A stretch of 64,000 bases of DNA from Rhodococcoides corynebacterioides (GTDB lineage: Bacteria; Actinomycetota; Actinomycetes; Mycobacteriales; Mycobacteriaceae), in the NCBI RefSeq assembly GCF_019834675.1, contig NZ_JABUBU010000001.1:62001-126000 (forward strand), in the 5' to 3' direction. Below, in pieces: positions 25,099 to 32,094 of the stretch. Every line of letters starts with the position of its first letter. The stretch's first letter is position 1. Both the position numbers and the translations under genes were made by a program. The notes below the pieces were generated by a model that ran no database searches, was not told the DNA's origin, and was given only the letters and a program-made list of their open reading frames with translations.

Positions 25099-25118
25099 GG
25101 TAGGCGGTTCCGCACCCC
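25099..25118 (-). pseudogene. Truncated XRE-type regulator (first codons only)
   Basis: After the membrane-protein stop, the minus strand reads GTG then RNRLPEL, the same start as the intact regulator at 30569-30775, and then breaks into the flavodoxin fragment. Only seven codons remain, so copy 1 of the cassette has lost its regulator. Confidence 0.6.
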
Positions 25119-25121
25119 GCG

Positions 25122-25610
25122 TCAGCCTCGCCGCCGCAGGACGAGGTACCGCAGCCCGAACGAGCCCATGGCCACGACGAGCACCGACGCGAGCGCCACG
25201 GAGGCGGGCATGTCGAATCCGGTCAGTGACACCACGGTCGCCGCCGTTCCGGCGACGAGCAAGACGTCGGTGAACGCTCCGCTCGCCGCGCGGTCGTGCC
25301 AGACGCTCTCGATCGACCGATCGGGATCTCGCGGAGCGCCGGAGATCGTGTTCCTGTCGACCGCCACCACCCAGGCCAGGCCGGCTGCGGCCCAGCCGAA
25401 GGCGAACGCCATGGCGAGCTGTCCGACGCCGGCGGGAGTGCCGATGGAACCGGTGTCCACGACGACGACCGCGACGACCACTGCGACGACGACACCGATG
25501 GGAACCGCCAGCCACAGGGCGGACAGGTGATGGGAGCCGACCGTCGTTCGGCCCCAGCGACTTCGCGATGCGTCAGCTGTCGATGCGGTGGCGATTCCCG
25601 GATCGTCCAC
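25122..25610 (-). CDS. Small four-helix membrane protein, copy 1
   Basis: A 162-residue membrane protein with about four hydrophobic helices and a conserved hydrophilic middle loop (PRDPDRSIESVWHDRAASGA). It resembles DUF2178-type proteins that occur with small XRE regulators; its function is unknown. GAAGGG stands 7 bases before the GTG start. It is a close paralogue of the protein at 30782-31273 (same length within one residue, most positions identical). Its partner regulator is truncated. A palindromic operator lies upstream at 25666-25683. Confidence 0.75.
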   Translation of the reverse strand: MDDPGIATASTADASRSRWGRTTVGSHHLSALWLAVPIGVVVAVVVAVVVVDTGSIGTPAGVGQLAMAFAFGWAAAGLAWVVAVDRNTISGAPRDPDRSIESVWHDRAASGAFTDVLLVAGTAATVVSLTGFDMPASVALASVLVVAMGSFGLRYLVLRRRG

Positions 25611-25665
25611 GGCGGTTCCCTTCGCTCGGTGTCACGTGTGCTCGACGCGTGCCGACAGGGTCGCA

Positions 25666-25683
25666 TGTCAAGCGTGCTTGACA
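25666..25683. promoter_or_regulatory. Palindromic operator of cassette copy 1
   Basis: TGTCAAGCGTGCTTGACA is an 18-bp perfect palindrome with 8-bp arms. The identical sequence lies at 31329-31346 upstream of cassette copy 2. A second, degenerate site (TGTCACGTGTGCTCGACG) lies at 25629-25646. Confidence 0.65.
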
Positions 25684-25702
25684 CAAGGGGACGGCGTCGA
25701 GC

Positions 25703-26263
25703 TCACCGGCCCATCGTGTGGAACTCGGCGTTGGGCACGACCCCGGTCAGATGTGCGAGACGGTTCGACGCGGCGAAGAACGCCGTGATCGCACCCACGT
25801 CCCAGATCTCCTCGTTCGAGAGACCGGCTGCGCGAGCGGCGTCGACGTCGTTGTCGGAGAAGCGTTCCGGTGTCCTGGTCAGAGCGAGCGCCACATCGAC
25901 GATGGCGCGCTCCCGATCGGTCAATCGCGCCTGCTCCGGATTGGTGGCGACCCGGTCGGCGATATGAGGATCCTTCGTCCGTACCCGGAGGATGGCGCCG
26001 TGGGCGACCACGCAGTACACGCATCGGTTGGCCCCGGAGGAGGCCACCACGACCAGTTCTCGCTCGGCCTTGGTGAGCGGCCCGGGCTGATCCATCAGAA
26101 GATCGTGATAGTCGAAGAATGCTCGCATCTCGTTCGGTCGGTGGCCGAGCGCGCGAAAGATGTTGGGCACGAACCCCGATTTCTCGACGATCGGGTCGAT
26201 CCGCTCCCGGAGGTCCGCGGGAAGTTCGCCGATCTCGGTCAGGGGGAAACGGCTCTCGTTCAT
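25703..26263 (-). CDS. AhpD-like peroxidase-related protein (carboxymuconolactone decarboxylase family)
   Basis: A 186-residue all-helical protein with the AhpD core: ELVVVASSGANRCVYCVVAHGA, where the CxxC pair and following His form the peroxidase/thiol-relay site. IVEKSGFVPNIFRAL and the C-terminal NRLAHLTGVVPN belong to the peroxidase-related (uncharacterised) subfamily. GGAGG stands 4 bases before the ATG at 26263. It may be co-transcribed with the MFS gene upstream, 58 bp away. Confidence 0.85.
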   Translation of the reverse strand: MNESRFPLTEIGELPADLRERIDPIVEKSGFVPNIFRALGHRPNEMRAFFDYHDLLMDQPGPLTKAERELVVVASSGANRCVYCVVAHGAILRVRTKDPHIADRVATNPEQARLTDRERAIVDVALALTRTPERFSDNDVDAARAAGLSNEEIWDVGAITAFFAASNRLAHLTGVVPNAEFHTMGR

Positions 26264-26321
26264 GGGACCTCCGGTGGTGCGACGTTGGGGCACTGTGTCC
26301 GTGAACGGTAGAACAGCCGTC

Positions 26322-27884
26322 TCAGCGCTCGCCGGCATCGTCGCGTTGGCCGGCGGGGATTGCCCGCATGATCAGCCACGCGGCGCCGCCGGCCACGACC
26401 ATCAGGCATGCCGCGACGGCAGACGTGAGGACCACCCCGCCGGTGAAGGCGTTCGCTGCCGAGTCGAGCAGTCCGTCGGCCAGGGCGGTCGGCAGTCGGT
26501 CCGCCACGGTGCGGGCGCCACCGAGAGTCTCACTCGCCGCGGACGTGTCCAGCCCGGCGCTGTCGGGCGTGATGACGTCGGCGCGGTACTTCGCCAACAG
26601 GATCGCGCCGAGTACCGATGTGCCGGTGACGGCGCCGATCTCGTAGGCCGTCTCCGAGATCGCGGCCGCTGCACCGGCCTTCTCCGGAGGAGCCGTCGAC
26701 AGGATCATGTCGTTGGAAATGGTCTCGGCCACTCCGATACCTCCACCGAGGACAGCGAACGCGATCACGAAGGGCCACACCGCTGTCGGCTCGGCGAACA
26801 CCGCGATCGTTCCGTACCCGAGCGCCGCCAGGGTCATTCCTGCGGAGATGATCACCGCCGGCCGCAGTACCCGCGCCAGGAGCACCGCCAAGAGACCGGC
26901 GGCGATCATCGCCAGGATGCCCGGCACCAGGCGAAGCCCTGCCTGCATGGGGCCCAGCCCGACGACGAGCTGGAGGTGTTGCGAAACGAAGTACAGGAAT
27001 CCGACGAGCGCGAAGATCGAGAGCAGGTTGACCACCACGGCGCCGGCGAACGCGGGCACGGTGAACAGGCGGACGTCGAACATGGGGTCGGGCCGTCGGA
27101 GCTGACGGCGGACGAACAGCCACACGGCCAGCGCGCCGATCACTGCGGGCACGGCGGTTCCCGACCAACTTCCGCCGTTCGCCGAGTCCTTGATCGCGTA
27201 CACGATCGGGGTCAGCGCGAGCAGGGACAGGGCGATGCTGACCGCGTCGACACGTGCGGGGTGCGGATCCTTGGATTCGGGCACCAGAGCGGGTGCGAGC
27301 AGCAACAGGGGAACGAGAAGGGGGACCGCGAACAGGAACACCGAGCCCCACCAGAAGTGCTCCAGCAGAAACCCGCCGACGACCGGTCCCATGGCGGCTC
27401 CCGCACCGATGGAGGCGGACCAGATCGCGATGGCCAGGCGGCGCTCGGATCGATCGGTGAACAGATTGCGCAGCAGAGACAGGGTCGCGGGCATCAAGGT
27501 GGCACCGAACAGGCCGAGGCCGACGCGTGCTGCGATCAGCATCTCGGCGGACTGGGAGTAGGCCGCGACGACGGATACGGCGGCGAAGCCGGTCGCGCCG
27601 ACGAGAAGCAGTCGTCGCCGTCCGATGCGATCGCCCAGGCTCCCCATCGCGACGAGGAGCCCTGCCAGAACCAGCGGGTAGGCATCGATGATCCAGAGTT
27701 GTTGCGTCCCAGTAGGTTGCAGCGATTCTGCAATCGACGGCAGGGCAAAGGACAGCACCGTGTTGTCGATGGCGATGATCAGCACGGGAAGCATCAGGAC
27801 GGCGAGTGCGGACCATTCGCGCGGTCCGGCTGTTCTGCCCCGGGTTTGCCGGGTCTCGGTCGGGGGATGGGTGAGTTCTGACAT
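26322..27884 (-). CDS. DHA2-family (EmrB/QacA-type) MFS drug-efflux protein
   Basis: A 520-residue 14-helix MFS protein. The first helix carries VLIIAIDNTVLSFALPSI (motif D1), followed by LWIIDAYPLVLAGLLVAMGS, LGDRIGRRRLLLVG (motif A) and GPVVGGFLLEHFWWGS (motif C). Proteins of this type export quaternary ammonium compounds, dyes and antibiotics. GAGGA precedes the ATG. The divergent TetR gene at 27977 and the inverted repeat between them suggest repression by that TetR protein. Confidence 0.9.
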   Translation of the reverse strand: MSELTHPPTETRQTRGRTAGPREWSALAVLMLPVLIIAIDNTVLSFALPSIAESLQPTGTQQLWIIDAYPLVLAGLLVAMGSLGDRIGRRRLLLVGATGFAAVSVVAAYSQSAEMLIAARVGLGLFGATLMPATLSLLRNLFTDRSERRLAIAIWSASIGAGAAMGPVVGGFLLEHFWWGSVFLFAVPLLVPLLLLAPALVPESKDPHPARVDAVSIALSLLALTPIVYAIKDSANGGSWSGTAVPAVIGALAVWLFVRRQLRRPDPMFDVRLFTVPAFAGAVVVNLLSIFALVGFLYFVSQHLQLVVGLGPMQAGLRLVPGILAMIAAGLLAVLLARVLRPAVIISAGMTLAALGYGTIAVFAEPTAVWPFVIAFAVLGGGIGVAETISNDMILSTAPPEKAGAAAAISETAYEIGAVTGTSVLGAILLAKYRADVITPDSAGLDTSAASETLGGARTVADRLPTALADGLLDSAANAFTGGVVLTSAVAACLMVVAGGAAWLIMRAIPAGQRDDAGER

Positions 27885-27911
27885 GTGCCGTCCTCGGTGA
27901 GTGGGTGTGAT

Positions 27912-27943
27912 CGTTACTGTACCGACTGGATGGCGCAGTAACG
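27912..27943. promoter_or_regulatory. Inverted repeat in the MFS/TetR divergent promoter
   Basis: CGTTACTG and CAGTAACG form 8-bp perfect inverted arms 16 bases apart between the divergent MFS and TetR starts. It is the likely TetR operator. Confidence 0.55.
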
Positions 27944-27976
27944 AGGCCGACTCGATCCGACCCGTACCATCGCCCC

Positions 27977-28516
27977 GTGCCCCCTCCTCCCGTCGCGCGC
28001 GAGAAGTCGCTGAACGCCTTCGTCAAACTCGTCCTCGAACAAGGTGAGAAGGCTGCGACCCTCGACGCGGTCGCGGCGGCGGCCGGCATCTCGAAGGGCG
28101 GCCTGATGTACCACTTTCCCAACAAGGAAGCCCTGGTGGACGGACTGATGGGGGTGGTCGAGGAACTGGCGGCCGAGGACGTCCGACGGATGCGAGCGCA
28201 CCCAGAGGGCGCTGCGGTCTATCACCTCCGCACCTCGACGTTCCACGACACTCCCGTCGACCGCGCCGTGGTGGCCACCATGCGCCTCAGTCAAGGGTCG
28301 AATGCGGTCGCGCAGCAGACCCTCGCGCGGATCCGGCAATCCTGGCTCGACGTGTTGAACGAGCAGATCGCCGATCCTGCCGTGGCGGAGGCCGTCCTTC
28401 TCATGGGGGACGGCCTCTACTTCGCCGCGGCCTCGACCGGACCGTACGGCCGGCCCCCCGACAACATCGACGCGCTCGTCGAGGTCGCGCAGAGGCTCGT
28501 CGACGCTCGATTCTGA
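27977..28516 (+). CDS. TetR-family repressor
   Basis: A 179-residue regulator. The N-terminal HTH reads ATLDAVAAAAGISKGGLMYH then FPNKEALVDGL, the KGGLMYHFPNK variant of the TetR motif. The C-terminal part is a TetR_C-type ligand domain. It starts with GTG at 27977 and is divergent from the DHA2 efflux gene, which it probably controls. Confidence 0.85.
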   Translation: MPPPPVAREKSLNAFVKLVLEQGEKAATLDAVAAAAGISKGGLMYHFPNKEALVDGLMGVVEELAAEDVRRMRAHPEGAAVYHLRTSTFHDTPVDRAVVATMRLSQGSNAVAQQTLARIRQSWLDVLNEQIADPAVAEAVLLMGDGLYFAAASTGPYGRPPDNIDALVEVAQRLVDARF

Positions 28517-28577
28517 CGTGTGGACAGTGGACGGTCAGCTTTCGACCGAGGAGCCGACAGTCCACGACACAGGGCAG

Positions 28578-29477
28578 TCAGGAGCGGCAGCTGTCGAAGA
28601 CGTAGGCCTCGTCGTCGGGCTTCACGAGGTCGTGATCGCGCAGGATCACCGAGAGCGCAGGGTCCGTGTTCGCGCACGCCCTGTCGAAGGAGTCACGACC
28701 CAGCTCGTCGGTGTACTCGATGTCCAGGACGACGTCGTAGTGCTCGGTGTAGTCGGCGCATTCCTCGAACTCGATGCAGGACTCGGTGATCGCGAAGTCG
28801 TATCCCGCGCTGCGGAGCTCGCCCGCCCGGTCGGCCGTGTTCTTCTGGGCGATGGCCAGGCCGGCCCGGTGAGCGGTGTCGGCGAACAGCCGTGCCAGGG
28901 CCAGGTTGTCGTCGGCGCTCAGCATGTCGTTCGAGCGGGTGTAGGAGTCGAGGTTGTCGATCTCCACCGCCTCGTAGCCGTCGCTCCCGCATCGCTCGAT
29001 CCACGGTGCGACGACGGCCGCGAGGGCGGAACGCTTGGCGTCGGTGGAGGTGTCATAGATGTACTCGTCCGGCCACCCGGGGTCCACCAGCGGCTCGCCG
29101 TCGACGCGCAGCACCAGATCGGGATTGGCGGCGGCGAAGGACGCGGACTCCGCGGGTTGGGTTTGGAAGCCGTTGACGTAGCAGATGTCGTACCCGGCGT
29201 CCGCGGGTCGATCGGTGCGGTCGCGGGCGACCACCGTCACGCCGGGCGGCGGGGGATACCCGCCGCCGAGCTGGTAGTCGAACGCGGAGCCGGGGAGCGG
29301 CAGCGTGACACCGCCGTGGCCGACGACAGAACTGCCGGTGGTGTCGGCGGTGACGGTGTCGTCGCCCTGTCCGGCGTCCGCGTCGTCGTCGAGGGAACAC
29401 CCCGACACGGAGACGAGCACGTAGGCGGCGACGAGCAGGACAGCACGGGAGAAGGGCCGGAGCACAGCGCCTCGCAT
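28578..29477 (-). CDS. GH114 endo-alpha-1,4-polygalactosaminidase-like lipoprotein
   Basis: A 299-residue secreted lipoprotein: signal peptide with lipobox VSVSGC near residue 27, then an acidic linker, then a TIM-barrel domain with FDYQLGGGYPPPPGV, YDICYVNGFQTQP, YEAVEIDNLDSY and FAITESCIEF. These are the GH114 (Spherulin 4-like) signatures; the EIDNLD acidic residues and the later Glu are the likely catalytic pair. Such enzymes cleave galactosaminoglycan-type exopolysaccharides. The ATG at 29477 opens a clean signal peptide; a much longer upstream frame is not coding. Confidence 0.82.
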   Translation of the reverse strand: MRGAVLRPFSRAVLLVAAYVLVSVSGCSLDDDADAGQGDDTVTADTTGSSVVGHGGVTLPLPGSAFDYQLGGGYPPPPGVTVVARDRTDRPADAGYDICYVNGFQTQPAESASFAAANPDLVLRVDGEPLVDPGWPDEYIYDTSTDAKRSALAAVVAPWIERCGSDGYEAVEIDNLDSYTRSNDMLSADDNLALARLFADTAHRAGLAIAQKNTADRAGELRSAGYDFAITESCIEFEECADYTEHYDVVLDIEYTDELGRDSFDRACANTDPALSVILRDHDLVKPDDEAYVFDSCRS

Positions 29478-29597
29478 TTCGGTTCGGATGCCCCGCCTCG
29501 AGCTGCTCTCTGGCGACCGGTGCAGACGTGCGGTCTGCTGGACCCTCCGATGACGGTAGGAGCTTAGCTTCCGACCGCTGCGGCGTCTCGGGATCCC

Positions 29598-29890
29598 GTG
29601 GTGACCGGCGAGGGGTGTCCGTTGGAATTCGGGCGGGACGAGGTGCCTGCCCGCCGCAGAGCGGCGGCGGACGCTGTGTCGAGGACACGGTCGGGGACGA
29701 AGTTCCCCTCCGCGATCGTCGTTGCTGCACAACGCATGTGCGACGAGTTCCTCGTCCTCGTGGTCGACGCCCTCGCCGAGCGGAACGCGCAGCGCTACGC
29801 GGCGGTGCTGCTGACCGGCGCCCACGGTGCAGGCGGTCTGGAGTCGATTTGTCAATCGTTCGATCCTGATACCTCTACCTACGCTCGACG
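29598..29890 (+). pseudogene. Possible TetR C-terminal remnant
   Basis: One open plus-strand phase contains SAIVVAAQRMCDEFL and YAAVLLTGAHGAGGLES, which look like the ligand-binding tail of a TetR_C protein. There is no HTH, and the frame runs on into sequence that is antisense to the MBL fragment. The call is weak; the rest of 29478-29890 shows nothing I can support. Confidence 0.3.
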
Positions 29891-30108
29891 TCAGGCGAAC
29901 ACGAGCCGATCCGCGAGCCCGGCCTCGCGGAAACGCGCCACGAGGTCGTCGGCGCCTTCCGTGAAGTGGCTCCACCCCTCGTAGTGCGTCGGGACGATCG
30001 TGGCGTTCGGCGTCAGCGCCGCTGCCCGGGCGGCGAGTGCGCTGTCGAGCGTGAGCAGGTTTCTGTCCGCCACGGGGGCGATGCGGGCACCGCCGGCGAA
30101 GAGGGCCG
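29891..30108 (-). pseudogene. MBL-fold hydrolase C-terminal fragment
   Basis: About 72 codons read ALFAGGARIAPVADRNLLTL, then IVPTHYEGWSHFTEG and AGLADRLVFA. This is the C-terminal end of metallo-beta-lactamase-fold hydrolases (P.HYEGW.HF.E). The HxHxDH metal site is missing. The break is at about 30108, exactly where an HxlR fragment begins on the other strand. Confidence 0.75.
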
Positions 30109-30381
30109 TGGGCCACGTTGATCGTGCGCGAGCTGCTGTCGGGGCCGCGCCGATTCACCGAGCTGCGGGACGGGCTTCCGGGAATCAGCGCGCACACCCT
30201 GACCGCCCGCCTGCGGTTGTTCGAAGAGCGGGGCATCGTCACCAGGACGGTGTTCCCCGAGATTCCTCCGCGCGTGGTGTACGCCCTGACCGATCGCGGC
30301 GCATCGCTCGAGCCGGTCCTCGCCGCGATGAACGAGTGGGGACGATCGACGGACGCGTCCGCGTTCGTGCCGTCTCGATAG
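30109..30381 (+). pseudogene. HxlR-family regulator lacking its N-terminus
   Basis: The frame reads WATLIVRELLSGPRRFTELR, then GISAHTLTARLRLFEERGIV and YALTDRGASLEPVL, the winged helix of HxlR regulators, which normally begins about 20-25 residues earlier with the Cys-containing CPVARALE..GGKW. No start codon with a ribosome site remains. It is truncated at the same point as the divergent MBL fragment. Confidence 0.75.
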
Positions 30382-30568
30382 GTGGCGCCGCGGAGTCGAT
30401 CCGGCTGATCCACCCGACGTGGATCCACCGTGTCCCGCACAGAAGTCCCCGCGTCACGTCGGGGGCACGCGCGGTCCGAGCCGATCGCCCGAATCCGTTG
30501 CGGTGCAGGAGTGGTCCGCAGGAAGCAACCTTCGGCGGGAACGACAGCGGCCGGGTGGCGGAGCGCAC

Positions 30569-30775
30569 TCACTCCTGCGTGGAGTCGGCGTCGTCGAAGA
30601 TGGCCTCGATGGGGCACTCGAAGACGCGAGCCAGACGGAACGCCAGGGGAAGAGAGGGGTCGAAGCGCCCGCGCTCGATGGAGATGACGGTCTGACGCGA
30701 GACGCCGAGTACGTCGGCCAACTGCTGCTGCGACCAGGTGCGCTCTCGCCGTAGTTCGGGCAGGCGGTTCCGCAC
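30569..30775 (-). CDS. Small XRE-family regulator, cassette copy 2
   Basis: A 68-residue single-domain HTH protein: RERTWSQQQLADVLGVSRQT then VISIERGRFDPSLPLAFRLA. This is the YgzD/YozG-like stand-alone XRE type usually paired with a small membrane protein. It starts with GTG 6 bases after the membrane-protein stop, so the two are co-transcribed. The upstream palindromes are probably its operators. The equivalent gene in copy 1 is truncated. Confidence 0.85.
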   Translation of the reverse strand: MRNRLPELRRERTWSQQQLADVLGVSRQTVISIERGRFDPSLPLAFRLARVFECPIEAIFDDADSTQE

Positions 30776-30781
30776 TCCGCG

Positions 30782-31273
30782 TCAGCCTCGCCGCTGCAGA
30801 ACGACGTACCGCAGGCCGAACGAGCCCATGGCCAGGGCCACCACCGACGCGAGTGCCACGGCGGTGGGCATCTCGAATCCGGTCAGCGCCACCACCGTCG
30901 TCGCCGTACCGGTCACGAGCAGGACGTCCCCGAACGCACCGCTCGCCGCGCGGTCGTGCCAGACGCTCTCGATCGAGCGCTCGGGATCACGCGGAGCGCC
31001 GTCGAGCGTGTTCCGGTCGACCGTCAGTACCCAGGCCAGGGCGGCCGCGGCCCCACCGAAGGCGAATGCCATCGCGAGCCCTCCGACGACCGCAGGAGTG
31101 CCGGCGGTGCCGGTGGCCACGACGACAGTCGCGACGACCACCGCCACGACGACGCCGATCGGAATCGCGACCAGCAGAGCGGACACGTTCTTCGTGCCGA
31201 CAGTCGTTCGGCCCCAACGGCTTCGCGAGACGTCAGCGGTGGACGTCGAGTCGGTTCCCGGATCGTTGTCCAC
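30782..31273 (-). CDS. Small four-helix membrane protein, copy 2
   Basis: A 163-residue membrane protein with four hydrophobic segments and the loop PRDPERSIESVWHDRAASGA. It is a close paralogue of the protein at 25122-25610. GAAGGG precedes the GTG at 31273. The following XRE regulator gene and the two upstream palindromes make an autoregulated cassette. The function of DUF2178-like partners of XRE proteins is unknown. Confidence 0.78.
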   Translation of the reverse strand: MDNDPGTDSTSTADVSRSRWGRTTVGTKNVSALLVAIPIGVVVAVVVATVVVATGTAGTPAVVGGLAMAFAFGGAAAALAWVLTVDRNTLDGAPRDPERSIESVWHDRAASGAFGDVLLVTGTATTVVALTGFEMPTAVALASVVALAMGSFGLRYVVLQRRG

Positions 31274-31292
31274 GGTGGCGCCCTTCGCTCGG

Positions 31293-31310
31293 TGTCAAGT
31301 GTGCTTGACG
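31293..31310. promoter_or_regulatory. Cassette copy 2 operator, proximal site
   Basis: TGTCAAGTGTGCTTGACG keeps the TCAAG/CTTGA arms of the perfect site 36 bp away. It lies 20 bp upstream of the membrane-protein start. Confidence 0.55.
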
Positions 31311-31328
31311 CTCGCCGACAGTGTTGCA

Positions 31329-31346
31329 TGTCAAGCGTGCTTGACA
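31329..31346. promoter_or_regulatory. Cassette copy 2 operator, distal perfect palindrome
   Basis: TGTCAAGCGTGCTTGACA, identical to the site of copy 1 at 25666-25683. The 36-bp offset from the proximal site places both on nearly the same face of the helix. Confidence 0.65.
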
Positions 31347-31368
31347 CAAGGTCGTTCGGCGACCGGAA

Positions 31369-32013
31369 TCATCCAGAACGCGGGGTCGATCCGTCGGCCG
31401 TGACCGCATCGACCACGGCGATGGCGTCGGTCGCACCCAGGCCGGCGATGACCAGGGCCACGACGGCGACATCGCGCGCCGGGTCGGCCGAGTTCCCGGC
31501 ATCCGCGTCGGCGAGCAGGCCGAGTGTCGCCCCGTCGGTCAGCGTCACGATGGTGCTGGGCGGCAGGTAGGCCGGGAAGAGCCCCGACCGTTGCCCTGCT
31601 TCGACCAGGTCGATCGACAACTCGCGGCCGGGGGCCAACAGTTCCAGCACGCGATCGTCGCCCAGTTCCTGCCGCCCGATGCCGAGCAGTGCCCGGTAGC
31701 GGCCCGCGACGGGCCAGGTAATCATGGCGAGAGCTGCGACCGCGCGATCCGGTTCCGCGGGCAGGGCCGCACGCGCCGGGATGATCGCGGTCAGGTCGGC
31801 GGCGGCCGATTCCGCGATGCCCACGATCAGATCGCGCCGAGTCGGGAAGTGGCCGTAGATGGTTCGCCGCGCTATTCCTCCTGCGGCCGCGATGTCCGCG
31901 ATGCTCGCGTCGGGCTGTCTCCCCAGGACGTCGATGGCCGCGTCGATCACGATCTGCCGTTTCGACGTGGTTCCGCGCCTACCGGCGCCCGCCGTGGAGT
32001 TGTCCGTCACCAC
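31369..32013 (-). CDS. TetR-family repressor
   Basis: A 214-residue regulator with the HTH IADIAAAGGIARRTIYGHF then PTRRDLIVGIAES. The C-terminal part is a typical helical ligand domain. Two GTG codons (32013, 32010) are possible starts. It is divergent from a DHA2 efflux gene, with two perfect 9-bp-arm palindromes between them, so it is the likely repressor of that gene and of itself. Confidence 0.87.
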   Translation of the reverse strand: MVTDNSTAGAGRRGTTSKRQIVIDAAIDVLGRQPDASIADIAAAGGIARRTIYGHFPTRRDLIVGIAESAAADLTAIIPARAALPAEPDRAVAALAMITWPVAGRYRALLGIGRQELGDDRVLELLAPGRELSIDLVEAGQRSGLFPAYLPPSTIVTLTDGATLGLLADADAGNSADPARDVAVVALVIAGLGATDAIAVVDAVTADGSTPRSG

Positions 32014-32025
32014 CCGATCATCCCT

Positions 32026-32047
32026 ACTTGCACACTGTTGTGCAAGT
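32026..32047. promoter_or_regulatory. TetR operator 1
   Basis: Arms ACTTGCACA and TGTGCAAGT are perfect inverted repeats around CTGT. The spacing to operator 2 is 27 bp centre to centre. Confidence 0.75.
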
Positions 32048-32052
32048 AGCTA

Positions 32053-32074
32053 ACTTGCACATTGTTGTGCAAGT
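32053..32074. promoter_or_regulatory. TetR operator 2
   Basis: The same 9-bp arms, ACTTGCACA and TGTGCAAGT, around TTGT. It lies 20 bp upstream of the efflux gene start, so binding would block its promoter. Confidence 0.75.
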
Positions 32075-32094
32075 CGATGCGGAGGGAGTGCGGG

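Noticed and set aside
24397-25515. ArsR extended to 372 residues
   Set aside because: The extension runs through the operator region and across the flavodoxin fragment; ArsR proteins are about 100-130 residues.
26160-27881. A 573-codon plus-strand frame over the DHA2 gene
   Set aside because: Asp/Gly/Gln/His-rich antisense of the transporter, without any recognisable domain.
28578-30617. N-terminal extension of the GH114 protein to 30617
   Set aside because: It would bypass a clear lipoprotein signal peptide at 29477 and is Arg-rich, overlapping the MBL and HxlR fragments.
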